Positions 11,812-24,700 of a stretch of DNA of 64,000 nucleotides are shown here, piece after piece. The stretch comes from Gavia stellata (taxonomy: Eukaryota > Chordata > Aves > Gaviiformes > Gaviidae), in the NCBI RefSeq assembly GCF_030936135.1, contig NC_082598.1:55272347-55336346 (forward strand), given 5' to 3'. Each line of letters begins with the position of its first letter. Positions within the stretch are counted from its first letter, which is position 1. The position numbers and the translations under genes are program-made. The notes beneath the pieces are model-generated. The model did not search any database. It saw nothing but the letters and a program-made list of their open reading frames with translations, and was not told the DNA's origin.

Positions 11812-14800
11812 CTGGAAGGAGAGAAGAGACAGAACATCCCATCAAATGATGTAACTGAGTCACAGGCAGCGTTTCCCAAAACACGGAACGTTTCACTTGA
11901 GCTGCTCGCTCTCCAGAGGAATAGTGGGCAGCACCCCCAGGCAGGGTGCCGGCAGCCCCCGGCACCAACAGGGGCACACCCCGTGCAGCACAGCCCTCCC
12001 CCGTGCTGCTGCTTGCCTCCACCATCCCACTGCTGCTTCCCACAGCTACTGAGGCCCAAGCAGCCGTGCAAGAATTAAATCCCTTTTGCTTGCAATCTCA
12101 TTAGCCAACGCCTTCACGAGCAAGGGCTGGAGCCTCGCTGAAGGATTTCCCCACCCCGCAGAACTGAGGAGGTGAAGCCACGCATGTTACTGCGGAACAT
12201 AACTCGGAACGGATGAAAAGAGACTGGACAACTGGTTTGTACCGTACTGTCATTACAGTGAACACTCTCACATAGCAAGGGTAAGGTTAACCACAGGAGA
12301 AATCAGCTGCTTCTAACAGAATAACAACGTCAGCAAGTCACCTAAAATCTATGAATTTTTACTCACAGCTTTCCCTTCACAATAAGCTGACAAAATTCAT
12401 AGCACGAGCAAATTTAATACACCTTGAAGTAAATTCGAGTAATTTATTTTCAATTATTTAAACACCTGGGCCTTAAAATACTGCAACATTTAAAATACAT
12501 GTGAAGACATACCGGTATTGGCATTGCTGCTGGCAATGAAACTTACTACCAAAGGTAAGCGATTGAACTGCACCACCTGCAAGGCGAAAGAACAGTGTTC
12601 AGCTGGCAGCAAATACATACTGGATGTCAGAGCTCTACCACACAAATTCATTCTGAAACAAGCAGCCTCCTCAGTTTAAAGGACAAGGAGGAGCAAAAGC
12701 CACAGAGCTGACTTTTCAGTGTATCTATTTCATAAGATTCATGGTTAAGAACACAAACAGAACTCACACCGCAGTACAGGAAGCTGCACATGGAAAGCAC
12801 GGCGTTTCCCTCCCTCCCGCTCTGCAGTGTTATCCACCTGAAATCTACCTCAGCTGCAAACCCTGCGGAGTACGCTGTGGAGACCACTCCCTCCACAAGT
12901 AACACGAGGGCAGGCAGGTTCATTGTTTTAAAATACTATTCAGTGTATAGCATTATCTCCTCTTCCATTACTAGGGAACTTCAGCACAAGAACAGGCCAG
13001 GATCATCAAGAGAATCAAAGCAATGTACTCAATGCGTGTAAACCAACTCATTCACCCATTTATTTTCCAAACAAAGCTAGATACTGTAGGCTAAACAGTT
13101 GGCCAGTTTTCCTGCAGTCATAATAAAAAGCTCTCAAGACCACTAGAACTTGAGAAGGAGCAGAAACTTAGTAGATGATGGATTTCAGGACACAAATAAC
13201 CAGTTTGTAAAAAAATGTGAGTGGTATTTCAAAGCTTTCATACCTTGAAGTCATACTGGCAGCAAGATCAGCTATGAAGTAGTCTGCATGTGCTTATTTA
13301 ACTTTAGGTGTCACTAATTATAAACAAATATTGTTTGTAAAGGAGAACATAAACCCTTCAGAACAGATTCTGAAGGCCGTATGAACAGCACCTGCTGCAA
13401 ATTCCTGATTACTACCTGTTCAGAAAACTTCACCATTTCCAACCAGTAAATCTCAGTTTTGAGAAATGTAAGAGAAGCTTAACAAACAGCGTGAAAGTTT
13501 AGCTTAGCTATTTAAGCAACATGAGAAATAAAACACAAATACTTCAACAGCAGCCAAGTGGAAATCTAGCAGAGTTTAAACCACCTTCTCTCCTTGCTCA
13601 TCGTAATGTAAGAACAGCTCCGGTCACTGAGAGCAAGCCACACTGAAATGACTCACCTGGTATGTATTGTAATAGCAGATGATACTTTTGTTTTTAGAAA
13701 GTCCCAGTTTACTGCCCTGATCTGTGGCAAGGGCAAAGGTGGACAGAAAGCCCGGTCGCAGTGCGTGTTCTGGAGCATTATCATTGGCAACTGGAACAAA
13801 ACAAGAAAATTCTTATTTTTACATGGTATCTCTGACCGCATTCACAACCCCTTATCCAGCTTAGTGCTCTGCCAAAAGCAGATCTGGTGTTGGGGAACAC
13901 GTAACACATCTAACAGGCTTCCGCAACGCGCACAGGACAATCTTCATGAGCAGCACATCGTTTAATATTCTGTACGCGATCAGTGCTCGTTATACCAGCA
14001 TCCTCCCTAGCATGCCTACGAAACAGTCTTTTCCCTTACGATGCACAGCCTGTGCTCACATCACTTTGCTTCTGTGTCCCTCAGCTTGCGCTGATTCCAG
14101 CCTTTGAATTGATTACTGGCACAGACTTGAATGAGAACAGGTGAGGATATGCAAGTTCTGCTAGGTGTTTAAGTACTTTGGGACATTAAAAAAAAATAAA
14201 AATAATCTGTAGTACTTGAATCAGTACTCTCAAACTAGTTTACCCCCAACATAAAGGCATCTTAAACAAAGACTGCAGAGATATGATAAAAATTACAGTA
14301 CCAAAAAGCAAACGAAATTAAATAATGTGTAAAAGTTGGATGCAATTGCTTCCGAGGGCAGACCAGCCAAGCCAACAAAATACTCTCCCTAGCACTGTGT
14401 TATCAGCCTGCGAGTGACTCAAAGATACCAGCACCTTACACCACTCCAACCCTATACACCGCGGAAAACTTCTGTGGCCTGCCATCACTGAGGACACTGC
14501 ATATACATGAACAAAAGGATAAATTTAAAGAGGTACATAACCAACTGCTGAAGTTGCATTAAAAGTCTAATTTAATTTCTTCAACTTTGGATATTCAGGT
14601 GTGGGGCATAACCAGAGAAGATCCTGCTGGACTTCCCCACGCCCTGCTGTTCGATCAGGATCTCGGTTGCAGAGTGCAGTGAGAAGCTGAAGTTACCTTT
14701 GATAACAGGCACACCATCTCTGTCTGAGACTACAATAGCATGAAGACCTTCAACGCTGCAAGAAATGAAGAAGAAGCACCATTTTAAAAACAGAGAAATT

Positions 14801-15800
14801 AGTAGCAAAGACCTTTTTTCCTGAATAAATGTGCAAGGAAGGGGAAAATACGGAAAAAAATGATGCCTTCAGTGATTTAGTAGTCCAGTGAAAGGGACTT
14901 GTTCTCTTTAGTACAGGTGGTCTCTCAGAGCAGTAGAAAGAGATATATAAAATAAAAATACGGAACTTTTAGCTTCAGAAAGAGGACTGATGCTACTAAT
15001 CGAGTTTTGTTAGTCAAGCAAGAGCCTTTGTATGCCACCCTCCCTTAAGGAGTGCCGGTTTCACTGTACTTGCACGTAACCTCGGACTATAGCTGTTTCA
15101 CGATGCTGGCAACCAGCAACTACCGAAAAGGGCATTATCAGGGATTATGCAGCCGAGTCACGAGGCGTGTTTTCTCCACCCCTCGTTAGCCGGGACGAGC
15201 ACACCTCGCTTCTGGTCAAACGAGCGAGAGAAGGGTTAAGCCGTCTAACTCTCATGGCCCTCCCAGCCCCTCCAAGCAGCCAGAGGAGCGAACCGCCTCG
15301 GCCGCCCCCCTCCAGCAGCCAAAGGGCTGGCGGTTAACGGCTCCCCGCGATCGAGCGGGCACAGGTAATCGCCTGTGTCGCCCGAAAGCGACTTCACCGC
15401 CAACCCCGCCGCCGGCTCCGCTCTGCTCCGCGCCGGCGGGGCGGGGGCAGCGCGCAGAGCCCGCAGCCGGCGCCCCCCCCACCCCCGGGCCGGGCCCGCC
15501 GCCCCCCTTACCTGGGCAGCTTCTTGTAGAGAAACCTCTTCAGGTCCTGGGGGCAGAGACGGGCGGCGCGTTACTCATCTTCCGCAGAAAGCCGGCGGAG
15601 GGGGCTCCCCGCGCCCCGCTCCCCCGCAGGCCCCCGCGCCAGGGCCGCTCTCCCTTCCCACCAGGCCCCGACCCCCTCCCCGCCCCGCGCCGCCCCGGAC
15701 GTACCCAGCCCGACGCTCGCCGCCCCCCCCCCCGCCCCAGGCCTCCGGCCGAGCCGCCGCCCAGCCCCGCGCCCCGCGGAGCCGCACTTACGTCGGCCAT
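11738..15800 (-). CDS. LAMTOR3: LAMTOR3 (MP1), Ragulator roadblock subunit
   Basis: LAMTOR3 pairs with LAMTOR2 as a roadblock heterodimer in the Ragulator complex on late endosomes and lysosomes. There it anchors Rag GTPases and mTORC1 and scaffolds MEK1-ERK. Coding exons on the minus strand are 15792-15800, 15512-15546, 14697-14755, 13657-13790, 12513-12576 and 11738-11811. They total 375 nt, giving 124 aa plus stop, the length of the human protein. The start MADDLKRFLYKKLP, the middle VEGLHAIVVSDRDGVPVIKV and the end EELRQVVEVS match the family nearly residue for residue. Small differences from human are SSNAN for SSSAN and a Thr in EKELTPLF. The first coding exon holds only three codons. 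The promoter is a CpG island and the gene faces DAPP1 tail to tail. Confidence 0.97.
12513..12576 (-). CDS. LAMTOR3: LAMTOR3 coding exon 5
   Basis: 64 nt encoding VVQFNRLPLVVSFIASSNAN then T. It ends one base into a Gly codon before donor gtatgt. Confidence 0.96.
13657..13790 (-). CDS. LAMTOR3: LAMTOR3 coding exon 4
   Basis: 134 nt. It completes a split Val codon, continues ANDNAPEHALRPGFLSTFAL and ends CYYNTYQ in phase 0. The donor is gtgagt. Confidence 0.96.
14697..14755 (-). CDS. LAMTOR3: LAMTOR3 coding exon 3
   Basis: 59 nt encoding VEGLHAIVVSDRDGVPVIK between split Ser and Val codons. The acceptor is ttgcag and the donor gtaact. Confidence 0.96.
15512..15546 (-). CDS. LAMTOR3: LAMTOR3 coding exon 2
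   Basis: 35 nt encoding DLKRFLYKKLP plus two bases of Ser. The acceptor is cccccag and the donor gtaagg. It lies in the CpG island. Confidence 0.95.
15792..15800 (-). CDS. LAMTOR3: LAMTOR3 coding exon 1 (three codons)
   Basis: ATG GCC GAC followed at once by donor gtaagt. Joined to exon 2 this gives MADDLKRF, the family N-terminus, which fixes the start. Confidence 0.92.
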
Positions 15801-16027
15801 GGCTGGGGGCCTCCCGGCGCTGCCGCCACCTCCGCGGGCCTGCGAGACGAGAGGGCGCCCGGTCACCCGCGGCGCGGCGGGAGCGGCCCCCGCCGCAAAG
15901 AAGGGGAGCGGCGGGCGCGCTCCCTGCCTGAGGCCCAGCCGCCTCCCCCCGCCCCGCTGCCGTGGTAGAGGCCGCGCCCACCCACCCCGCGAAGGGAGAG
16001 CGGTTGGGCCGAGGCCACCGTCGCACC

Positions 16028-16045
16028 GGGGGGGGGGGGGGGGGG
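16028..16045 (+). repeat. Poly(G) run of 18
   Basis: An uninterrupted G18 on the + strand (C18 on the transcribed strand of LAMTOR3), about 230 bases upstream of its ATG. The length may be a sequencing or assembly estimate. Confidence 0.9.
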
Positions 16046-16164
16046 AGCTGCCCTGCCCGCCCCGCCCTACCTGTCCGCGCGGCCGGCGCGCCCTGCGCTG
16101 CCAGTGCCCTCAGCGCCCACCCGCGCGGCTCCGCCGCAGCCGCCGCTTCCCCTTTAAGCCTCTA

Positions 16165-16172
16165 TCACATGA
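16165..16172. promoter_or_regulatory. TCACATGA M-box (MiT/TFE-type E-box)
   Basis: Self-complementary TCACATGA within the LAMTOR3 CpG island, upstream of the ATG. MITF, TFEB and TFE3 recognise this class of site in lysosomal genes. Function here is inferred. Confidence 0.45.
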
Positions 16173-16195
16173 CGGCGCACCACCCTCCCGACCCC

Positions 16196-16207
16196 GGAAG
16201 CGCTTCC
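16196..16207. promoter_or_regulatory. Head-to-head ETS motif palindrome
   Basis: GGAAGCGCTTCC is a perfect 12-base palindrome made of two opposed GGAAG cores, preceded by CCC. Such paired ETS sites are common in CpG-island promoters. Confidence 0.5.
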
Positions 16208-16650
16208 CCGGCGCCGCCGCCCCGCCCGGTCCCGCTGGCGGCCCCCGAGCATGCGCCCTATGCCGCGCCGGTGAGGGTTTCCCTCAGGCCGTGCCTGCCG
16301 GCGGGCGCGCACCTCGGAACGGGCTCCGGTCGCGAAGGGCGGCTGACGGCCCGAACTTCACCCCCGGCGGTGCCGCCGGAGGCCTCGTCCCGCCCGCTCC
16401 ACCCAGCCGGGCCGGCACCACAACTTGGAGGGCAGGGGGGTCGTCCCGGCGGCCTGCCCGGCCCTCGGCGCCTGCTGCAGCCGGCGGAAGCGGCGGGGGG
16501 GCGGCCGGCTCGCCCTGGTTGCCTGCCGGGCAGAAGCAGCGTGTCGACGGCGGAGTTAAGCAGGGGGGAGCCTTGGGCTTTCTGGTGACCCCACGCAGCT
16601 ACACGAGCCCCTCGGGCTTCCCCCTCTGACAGGTGAGGTTTCGGCCCATT

Positions 16651-19600
16651 CAGTTGCGGGCGCCGCTGGCAACGGCAGCACAATCTTGGAGAAAAAGAAA
16701 AAGCCATAGAATTTAAGTTAAAGGAAGAACAACAAAAACTAAACGTCCGTTTCTGCCGAGTACGGTTACACTTGGTTTTACTCATCCGGTGATGCCCCTT
16801 TCCCATACTTCTGGATCTAGTCCATCGAGCCACGGACCTGCAGGCAATAATTCAGCAGCTAAGGCGAAGAAATAAAACAGATTCATCCAGTAGATGCCCA
16901 CAGTATAACAATGGTAACTGTGCATCTACTTCTAAAGTCGGCTTGTCTCAGAATCTAGGACCATAGTGGTAGATCTAAAAAAAAAAACAACCCGCTCAGC
17001 CTCTATCAGTGCTTTTTCTCTAAAAGAGAACTGCTACATGCTAAGCACTGTGGATAGCTGAAGATTTTGCTTAGATGCCAATACTGGAGCTTAAACTGAA
17101 AAAAAAGTTAACCTGAAAATTGCTATTATTTCTGAATGTATAGGTTTGGTCAAGTTTTAAAAAAGCCCAAAACAACCAGAGTTAGGCAACTTTTTTGCAG
17201 TCAACAGAGGAAAAGCTCACCCAAAAGGGCAAATTTATTTGAATATCAAGAATCCATACCTCCTTCTCAATTCAAGCCATGCAGACACAGCAACTTGATA
17301 AGGACTTGGTCATACTAGAGAGCTACCTGAAGAGGTCCCTATAAAATTCTTATGTGTGAGCTTCTGGCAGCATTTTGAAAAGGCTACCTGGGACAACCTT
17401 GGTCCACTCATTTATTAAAATATTCCCTACCATACATTAAAAATGTTTAAAAATGCATCTGGCTTTTTAAAATGCATGGGCGTGATGCTCAATGATCGAT
17501 TTTACTTGTTTCCCTGTCACATTGAGCATGACTGAAAGCTGTGCAAAAGTATCGATGAGATGGCTCCCGTATTGCTAATATTAATGGGAATTTTGTCTCC
17601 AGTTCTGATGACAGCCTTTCTATACACAGCAAACCAGTACTGATGGGACAAGTATATTCTGCATGAAGGATAGCATCCTAACTAAACATTGTATTTTAAT
17701 ATTATCTCTAAAAATCCAGAGAAACTTGACACTCAGACCGAGTTCCTGCCAGACTGAGAAGTCTCACAATTACCTTGGAGAAGAGAAGTATGGGGAGGAG
17801 GGTTTATAATGGCATATTTCTTTCCTATATTTATTACATTTGTACTGTTGCTCCCAAAAGTGTCTCGATCATATGCCAAATATGGCACAAAATTTTACAT
17901 TTGTTACCTGGTTCTTTTTCTCCAGGCTCTACCCAGTGGTTTACAAAGGAGCATGGGGAAAGCAATGCACAGAGATCAGTGGTGCTTGCACGGTTATTGT
18001 AAATTGTTAGTAGATGGGGGATGCAGCACCAGGTCTTCTGACTGCCAGTCGCCATGAATCGTTACGACCAAGCTTCCTCTGGTAAAACTGACTGCACTGG
18101 GTTAACCAGATTTAGACAACTGGGAAGCTAGTACTTTTTAAAGTTACAGCTTCAGGAATTTGCATATTAACTGATTTTTTTAAAACAAAATGTTTGCTTT
18201 TACCATTACATTTTCCTTCTGCTCTCTTTGACAGATCTACAAGAAGAAAGAACAACAACTGTTTAGGGGATGAATGAAATTTATAGAACAACCAACCTTA
18301 AAAAACATATTCTTGCCCTCCCATTTTAATCCTTTTACAGCATTAATTACAAAATTATATTAAAATATATATAATTTAAAGTTGTCTCTGCTGCCTATTT
18401 AAATGCATCTGTTACATTTTAGTGACTATAATGTTCTACGTTTTCCTGGAAACTTGTGAAAGACTCAAGACTGTTTAAAAAAAGTCAAAAATTCAAATTT
18501 AATCTTGTTTTGCCTAAACAGAGAAGTTGTAGGGAAATGTTCATCAGATGTGAACACTGAACTTGCTTGTGACTCAGGATGCTCCATAAATAGAACACAT
18601 GCTGATTTTAGCAGACGCAAATCATCTCCCTTTCTTGTTATGCCATGTCAAAGTGTCATGCCAAGGTTTTTCACTTTTGCAGGACTTTCCTGCTTGCTTT
18701 TTTAAAGGAGAAATCAAGAACCCATGCTTGTGCTGTCTTTAGTTATGACCTGTATTTAATCTAGAATTAAATAAAAAGAGTAAGGACTTAATTCTAGGTA
18801 GCTAGAAAAGGTGAGGGATTTTTAGTTAGGCTGTTAAAAACCAGTTTTGTTTTTCCCTTTTCTTTCCAGTATCTTATTTTAATGAGAACTTCACCTTCTG
18901 AAGAAAGGCCATCTGAAAAGATTCAAGTATTCCACCTTCTTCAATTAGCATCTTGCTCATAAGAAAACTTGTTCTGAACTTCCCAGCAGATTATCTTCCC
19001 TGGTTTTGTTGAAAGAATGACATTTCTGAAGCAAAAACCTTCAGACTTGAGAAAAAAGTAACAATCGCGAGGAGAGAAACACCCACTTGGAATATTAAAA
19101 GAATGTTTGCAGGTCATATTTAGAGCAGGTTGATCTTTATGCGATAGGAAGTAGTAGCATCCTTGTGCATACTACTGCGTATTTCAAAAAGTGCAGCTAC
19201 TTAATCTGTTAAATGCCAAGTAGCATTTTTCCACCAGTATAAACATATTAATTGTTCTTTGAAAATGGCAATCACAAAAGATAATCCAATGAAATGTAGC
19301 AGCCTAGGTCTCACTTTTAAACTGCTGGGACTTCTGCGTTGCCACAGGACACAGCCACTGCATTATTCCCGTTTGCCGAGATTGCTGCTAGCAATCCAAC
19401 CAACCTAACACAGCTCAACATCCCTCCACTTACCTGCTTCTCAGCTGCAGCAGAAGTAACTGCAGGGCAGACATAACCCATCCGATTATTATAAGCAGCT
19501 TTGCTAAGACCATGTTTTCACGCTGACCTCACTGTTCTGATATTTGACAAATGCATTATATATCCTTTTAACTAAAGGATCACCTGCAAGCTCAGACTCA

Positions 19601-21634
19601 TTTGTAACTGGGAAGGCCCGAGTACTCGTTAAAGCCTTTGGAACAATTTTCTTCTATTAAGAAGACACAGGAGTACCAATATGTACTTTGATAGTTTGTT
19701 TTCATTAGTATAATTACAATACATTCGGGACAGTTACAAAATCCAGGGAATCACATTTCCTCCATAAATTTCTATTGCAAACTTCAAACATTTGGGTGCC
19801 TTTCCATTACTTCTGCACATTTTTCCTATAATCAAGGACATCCAGTACAGCAACCCTTTTTAATTTTGTTTCAGCAGCTTTTAGTTCTGCTTTGCGCCTC
19901 AGGCTTTGATGTCCACCTTGAATGCTGGTTTAGCTGCTTAGTGAAAAGCCTGCAGCTAGTCTCTCTCATGTTACACCAGTTCAATAGAGGACATTTCCAG
20001 TAGGACAGTTTAGAAAAGGTATATATGCAAAATGATTTCTGGGTCACTTACAGCAATAACATTTAGCATATTTCTAAAGTCAGATTCTGCTCTAGATCAG
20101 AAGGAATTCCAATGAAGTCAAGTATTTAAGCTTTCAATTTAGGAGGAGAATTTGTCTCCACATAAACTGATAGCATTGTTCAAAGATAGCAGCTTTCTCA
20201 AACAAAAAATACTGCCCTGGTTACGAGCCACCTGGCATTCTCAAATACAAGAAACATTGTCCTGCATAGCACTGTTAAAATGTAAAAACATCAGCTACTG
20301 AACCTAAAAACATTTTCAACCCACTTTTGATAAACTTTAAGTACATTGTACTTAGCTGCTTCAAAACACCTCTGCGCATCGGCAGGTGTGGCTACATAGA
20401 GTTTCCATGTACAGGCCGCCGAGTTACATGATCTTGTATGTAGGAGCCGAACCATATGTTTGCTCATTTTTAGGAAGTCAGTACAGCAACATTCTGGTCC
20501 AGAGAAACGCATACCCTACCCTCTTCCGCCCCAGGACAAGTGATATGGCTCTGACCATAGGAGCATACTGCAAATGAGCAAAGCATTTAAGTAGTTGGCA
20601 AAAGTGTTGAAAGGCACATAGCTTGCCCTTAGCAATATTTCCCTGTTCCACTTGTGGTGCCCATTGAGGAATCAGAGTTGGGACCTAGCTTGAAATAAAA
20701 AAAATAGTAAGAAAATGGAAGCCTCCCAGGAAAAAAAACAGGTTGCTTTTTTTTTTTTAGCTTTAAGATTTTACTATTGCATGTTTTCTTCTACCTTTCC
20801 AGTGAAAATTAAGGAAGCTATGGATGCATGTTAACCATACGTATGGACTTAACTACTACTGGAATACCAAATGGTAGAGCTGCTGTAAACTGTTGCAAGT
20901 ACTAAAAGCAATGCTTATAATGGTCTGTACAGCGTTTGCAAACATTTACTTTGAAAAGAGATTAGTGTAGTTCTTAGTTTTCTCAGCATTGCTTAGAAAC
21001 GCTAAAAAACTACACCAGCTAACTGCTACTCTACACCAGATCAATGTACCCCAACAGATATTTAGGAATATATGCCATTATATTTAAAAATACCAAGTTC
21101 CTCTAAGCTGGTAAACCTAGAAGATTTTACATAGAGTTAGAGATAAAATATTAAAAATTCTGGTTTCAACTCCACACACTTGACATCTGAATAGGAGTGA
21201 TGTAATCATACTATTTATTCCATCAGTGAGACAAAATGTTGTATGGAACTAAATTTCTGAGATTTTAAATAGAAAGTCATTTAACTCGTATATACACAAA
21301 GTGTTCTTTCCACAGATATTTACATGGCAAATATGTTAGAGGAGAACCACTATGACTAAGTCTCTACAAGTATAGCATCCTTTCTGAGCTATTCTCTCTG
21401 CTGAAAGAATTCACAGAAGCTTTGAAGTAAAATCTAGACAATTAAAGTTACCTCTATTTCACAGTAGGTAAAGAAGCCATTAAATGATATTTCAGCATAA
21501 GGTTTCTGGAAACAGCTACACAGTAGAGTTTTACATCCACCCCTCTTTTCCAGCATTCATGGTGAAACTAAATCTCTTCTTAATGTACAAGAGAGAGAAC
21601 AGCATACATAAAGATGTAAGTGTGTAATTGTAGT
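16651..21634 (-). other. DNAJB14: DNAJB14 3'UTR and spacer to the LAMTOR3 promoter
   Basis: AT-rich DNA downstream of the DNAJB14 stop. Minus-strand AATAAA hexamers occur near 21213, 17832, 17411 and 17235, so the 3'UTR could be about 0.4 kb or more than 4 kb. Human DNAJB14 is known for a long 3'UTR. No other gene was recognised. Confidence 0.45.
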
Positions 21635-21759
21635 TCATCCTCCTCGATAGAGACTGGTCAGCCGCTCTAGTTCTTTGCAGTTGTCCATGGACATGGAGTC
21701 TGCTTTCTTTCGGAGACGGTCATCTCGATATACTTTTGCTGCATAAAGTAAATCTGTTT
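21635..21759 (-). CDS. DNAJB14: DNAJB14 coding exon 8
   Basis: The minus-strand acceptor is cattaaag. The exon completes a Lys codon, then encodes [20 protein letters not shown] and the conserved tail [12 protein letters not shown] before TGA. Confidence 0.96.
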
Positions 21760-24700
21760 CTTTAATGAAAAAAAGAGAAAAGATTTTTCAGGTTAAAAAC
21801 GGAGTACTTCACATATGATACATTCTTTCTCAGAGCTGTCCAAAACACCACAGGTTTAATCCTCGCCCTTTTTCCCCTTCTGTCTATTCTATCTAGCTAC
21901 AGACACCACCTAAACAGCACTGCTACAGCTTCCCTTTGCTGAATCTTCACCAGCATTTCATCTTTATGAGCAGGGAAAGTGGTAACAGCCTTCCAGCACC
22001 CTCATATTTCACACAGCAGTACCCAATTGAAAAAAACAAACAAACAAACAAAAAACCCCTTACTACTTCTGTCAGACCTCATTAAACAACACAAATGTAG
22101 GCCACATTCAGTGATCTTGCATATTATTGACAGCTCTGGCATCTTGTCTGTGCCCAAAAATCCATTCTGAATGTTAAGCCCATTACTTCAACTGATGCTG
22201 CTTCAGACTGCCAGTGTTCAGAGGTATTAATAAAAGAGCTCTCTGTATTATTCTGGTGTTCAATAGCTTGACATTGCTGAGCATTTTAATTCTATAACGT
22301 CTTTTTCAGCCCTTCAACTCAAAATGGATTAGCAAGGCATTCTTAAATGTTAGTCAGCGCTGGGAAGATTTTAACTGTCAAGGAGATCCAACACACAACA
22401 GGTATTTTGAATCCTTAAAACCACAAAATCAGCTGTTTCTATAAATAGAGAAAATCTATTAGGGGCTGCTTTCTCAAAATCAATTTGTGTAGTTTTCACA
22501 GCCTGATAAATTGCAAATAGCAAACAACATGGCAGTCACCACCTTCAGGTTATTTTTCTTCTTTATACTAGAGTCAGACAGTTCTCTAAGTCATCACATT
22601 TTTCCCAGTAAATATGTACATACGGAACTGTGGGCCTCTTTGCATTGTTCAGGACTCTGTTCATGCTTAAAAAAGTAAGCATGTCAAGAATAAATGCCCA
22701 AAAAATGGGAAAGGTGTTCTTTTTCCTCTTTCCCTCTCCAGGTGGAAGTTGCATATCAACTAAACCTTTTCAAAGCTCTTTAGACAGTAAATATATTACA
22801 GGAAACAAATATAACAAGCCAGTAAATCTAAGTGTAATGACTAGGTCAATAAAAGCAAACTATCCTCCCAGATCTACACTGCGGTGAAAAAATGTACAAA
22901 TAATACGTCCTCTTTTTATTGTGCTGGATTATACCTTGTCTTTATTTTTTTGTTGACAACCACGATCATTTTTGTAAACTATTTTATTATAAGATTACCA
23001 ATCGTTCATATAGCAACTGCTTGTAGATGAAAAATTAGATATTTGTTTCACAAAGAGTGAACATATGCAAACACTTCAAGATGATCAAAGGACAACCTAG
23101 CTGGAAAAATACAGGAGTTTTTTACATTTGCTTATGAATTATACCCAAAAATTCTCTGATGCTTTCCTCCATTTGAAAAATCTGGGAAAAATTATTCTGA
23201 TCAAATGTAGTACTCTGGGCAATAATCTGAAAGTTTTCCCCCAAGGTACTGGTGTTTCTCTTGCATAGATGAAGTTTACTGTCGAGATTTACTTATGCAT
23301 AAGCAATGTGTACTGATGAGTAAGGAGCATAAAGCCTCCAGGAAGCATTGGGCCTGCTATGCACGGGCAATGCAGTTTATATTTGTATATGTACAGGCCA
23401 ACTGTAATGAATGCGTGCAGTCCCATTCAGGCATTTGACTGGCTGTGATGCTGGGCTGTCTGTTACAACTGGGAGAAGCTAAGGGGCCATCTCAGCTGAA
23501 AGGCTTGGCATCACTGGACAGCAGAGAGTAAAGTTGTGCAGGAACACACAATTTCACTCACAGAAGAGCATTCTGTTTGCTTCTGGTCAGTTTGCTGACA
23601 GTGCATGAATGAATTATTTATCCAATAAGCTATTACTGAAGTTTACCAGCTGAAAAGTTGAAACTATCTTGTTTCAACACTGATGTCATTTTAGCAGCGC
23701 TGTTCTCACAGAGCATGAAAGGCTCATGAAATGGTCACAGATAATAGAATAACAGGTTAAAATTTATGATGATTTGTAGATGGCCGATGCTGTTCATTAT
23801 TCTTATGCTTTAACACTGAATTCTAGGCTTCTGAAAGAAAATAGCTCCTTGTATAGTATCAAATCAGATAGGAAAAATAGATGGTAAACTAAAAAAACTC
23901 CTGTTTTTAAGGTCTGATATAGCCAAGGCACCAAGTCCAGGGAGGAAAATTATTCAGCACTGGCAAAAGATTAAGCACTGTTTTACAGCTTATGATGTTT
24001 TACAGGACATGCTGTGTGTCCTTGGTCGCCTGGAAAAGCAGTGCTTCTATATGCTGTGGTCCAAGGCAGATTATTTTTTTCCTTCTCTGGAAACACCTAT
24101 GTAAGCTTTTGGGGTTTTTATTTATTTATTTTTATAAAAGCACCTAGAGAAATGAGATATTGCCATGATAAAACAATGTGGAAGAGATCAGAATTCTTAA
24201 CTTTCGTCCCTAACTTAAAGCAATTTCTTTCTCATTATCAATTCACTGTAGTTTTTAATTTTCTGAGAAATAGTCACAGATAATTGAGTAGCAGGTTAAA
24301 ATTGCTGACGATTTGCAGATGGTTGTTAGGTCACTGAGTAAAACACAGAAATTAAGTGACACTGGCAACACTTTTAGAAGTGAGAAACAGTAGGGAACCT
24401 TACACTTGCTTTCTCATTCAGGTATTTTAATAATAGAAGCACTTCATTCTTGCCTGAGGCAATCTTTTTTATAGTATTGCATGCTTTCATGAAATTACAC
24501 ATATTACCAAACTTACTTTGTTGCCTTTCCTTCCAACAGTTATTACGAATGTTGGACACATAATCCTCTTCCACACTCTTCTCCACTTTCTGTAACGACA
24601 CTCCTTTGTATTCATTTCTAAAGTCCTTGTTGACATAATAAATGACACCCAAGTTTTCTGTCTTCATTTTTATGGTCTGCCCCGTACTTCTGCAAAAAAG

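Larger units (their letters stand above)
15250..16650. promoter_or_regulatory. LAMTOR3: CpG island, LAMTOR3 promoter
   Basis: Very GC- and CpG-rich DNA around coding exons 1-2, extending about 850 bases upstream of the ATG. It carries an ETS-type palindrome, an M-box and an 18-base G run, listed separately. I found no TATA box. The exact transcription start cannot be read from sequence. Confidence 0.85.

Noticed and set aside
15375-16629. Several long open frames of 100-276 codons on both strands in the LAMTOR3 CpG island
   Set aside because: They are Pro/Ala/Arg/Gly-rich low-complexity translations of GC-rich DNA, overlap in many frames and show no domain. Stop codons are simply rare at this GC content.
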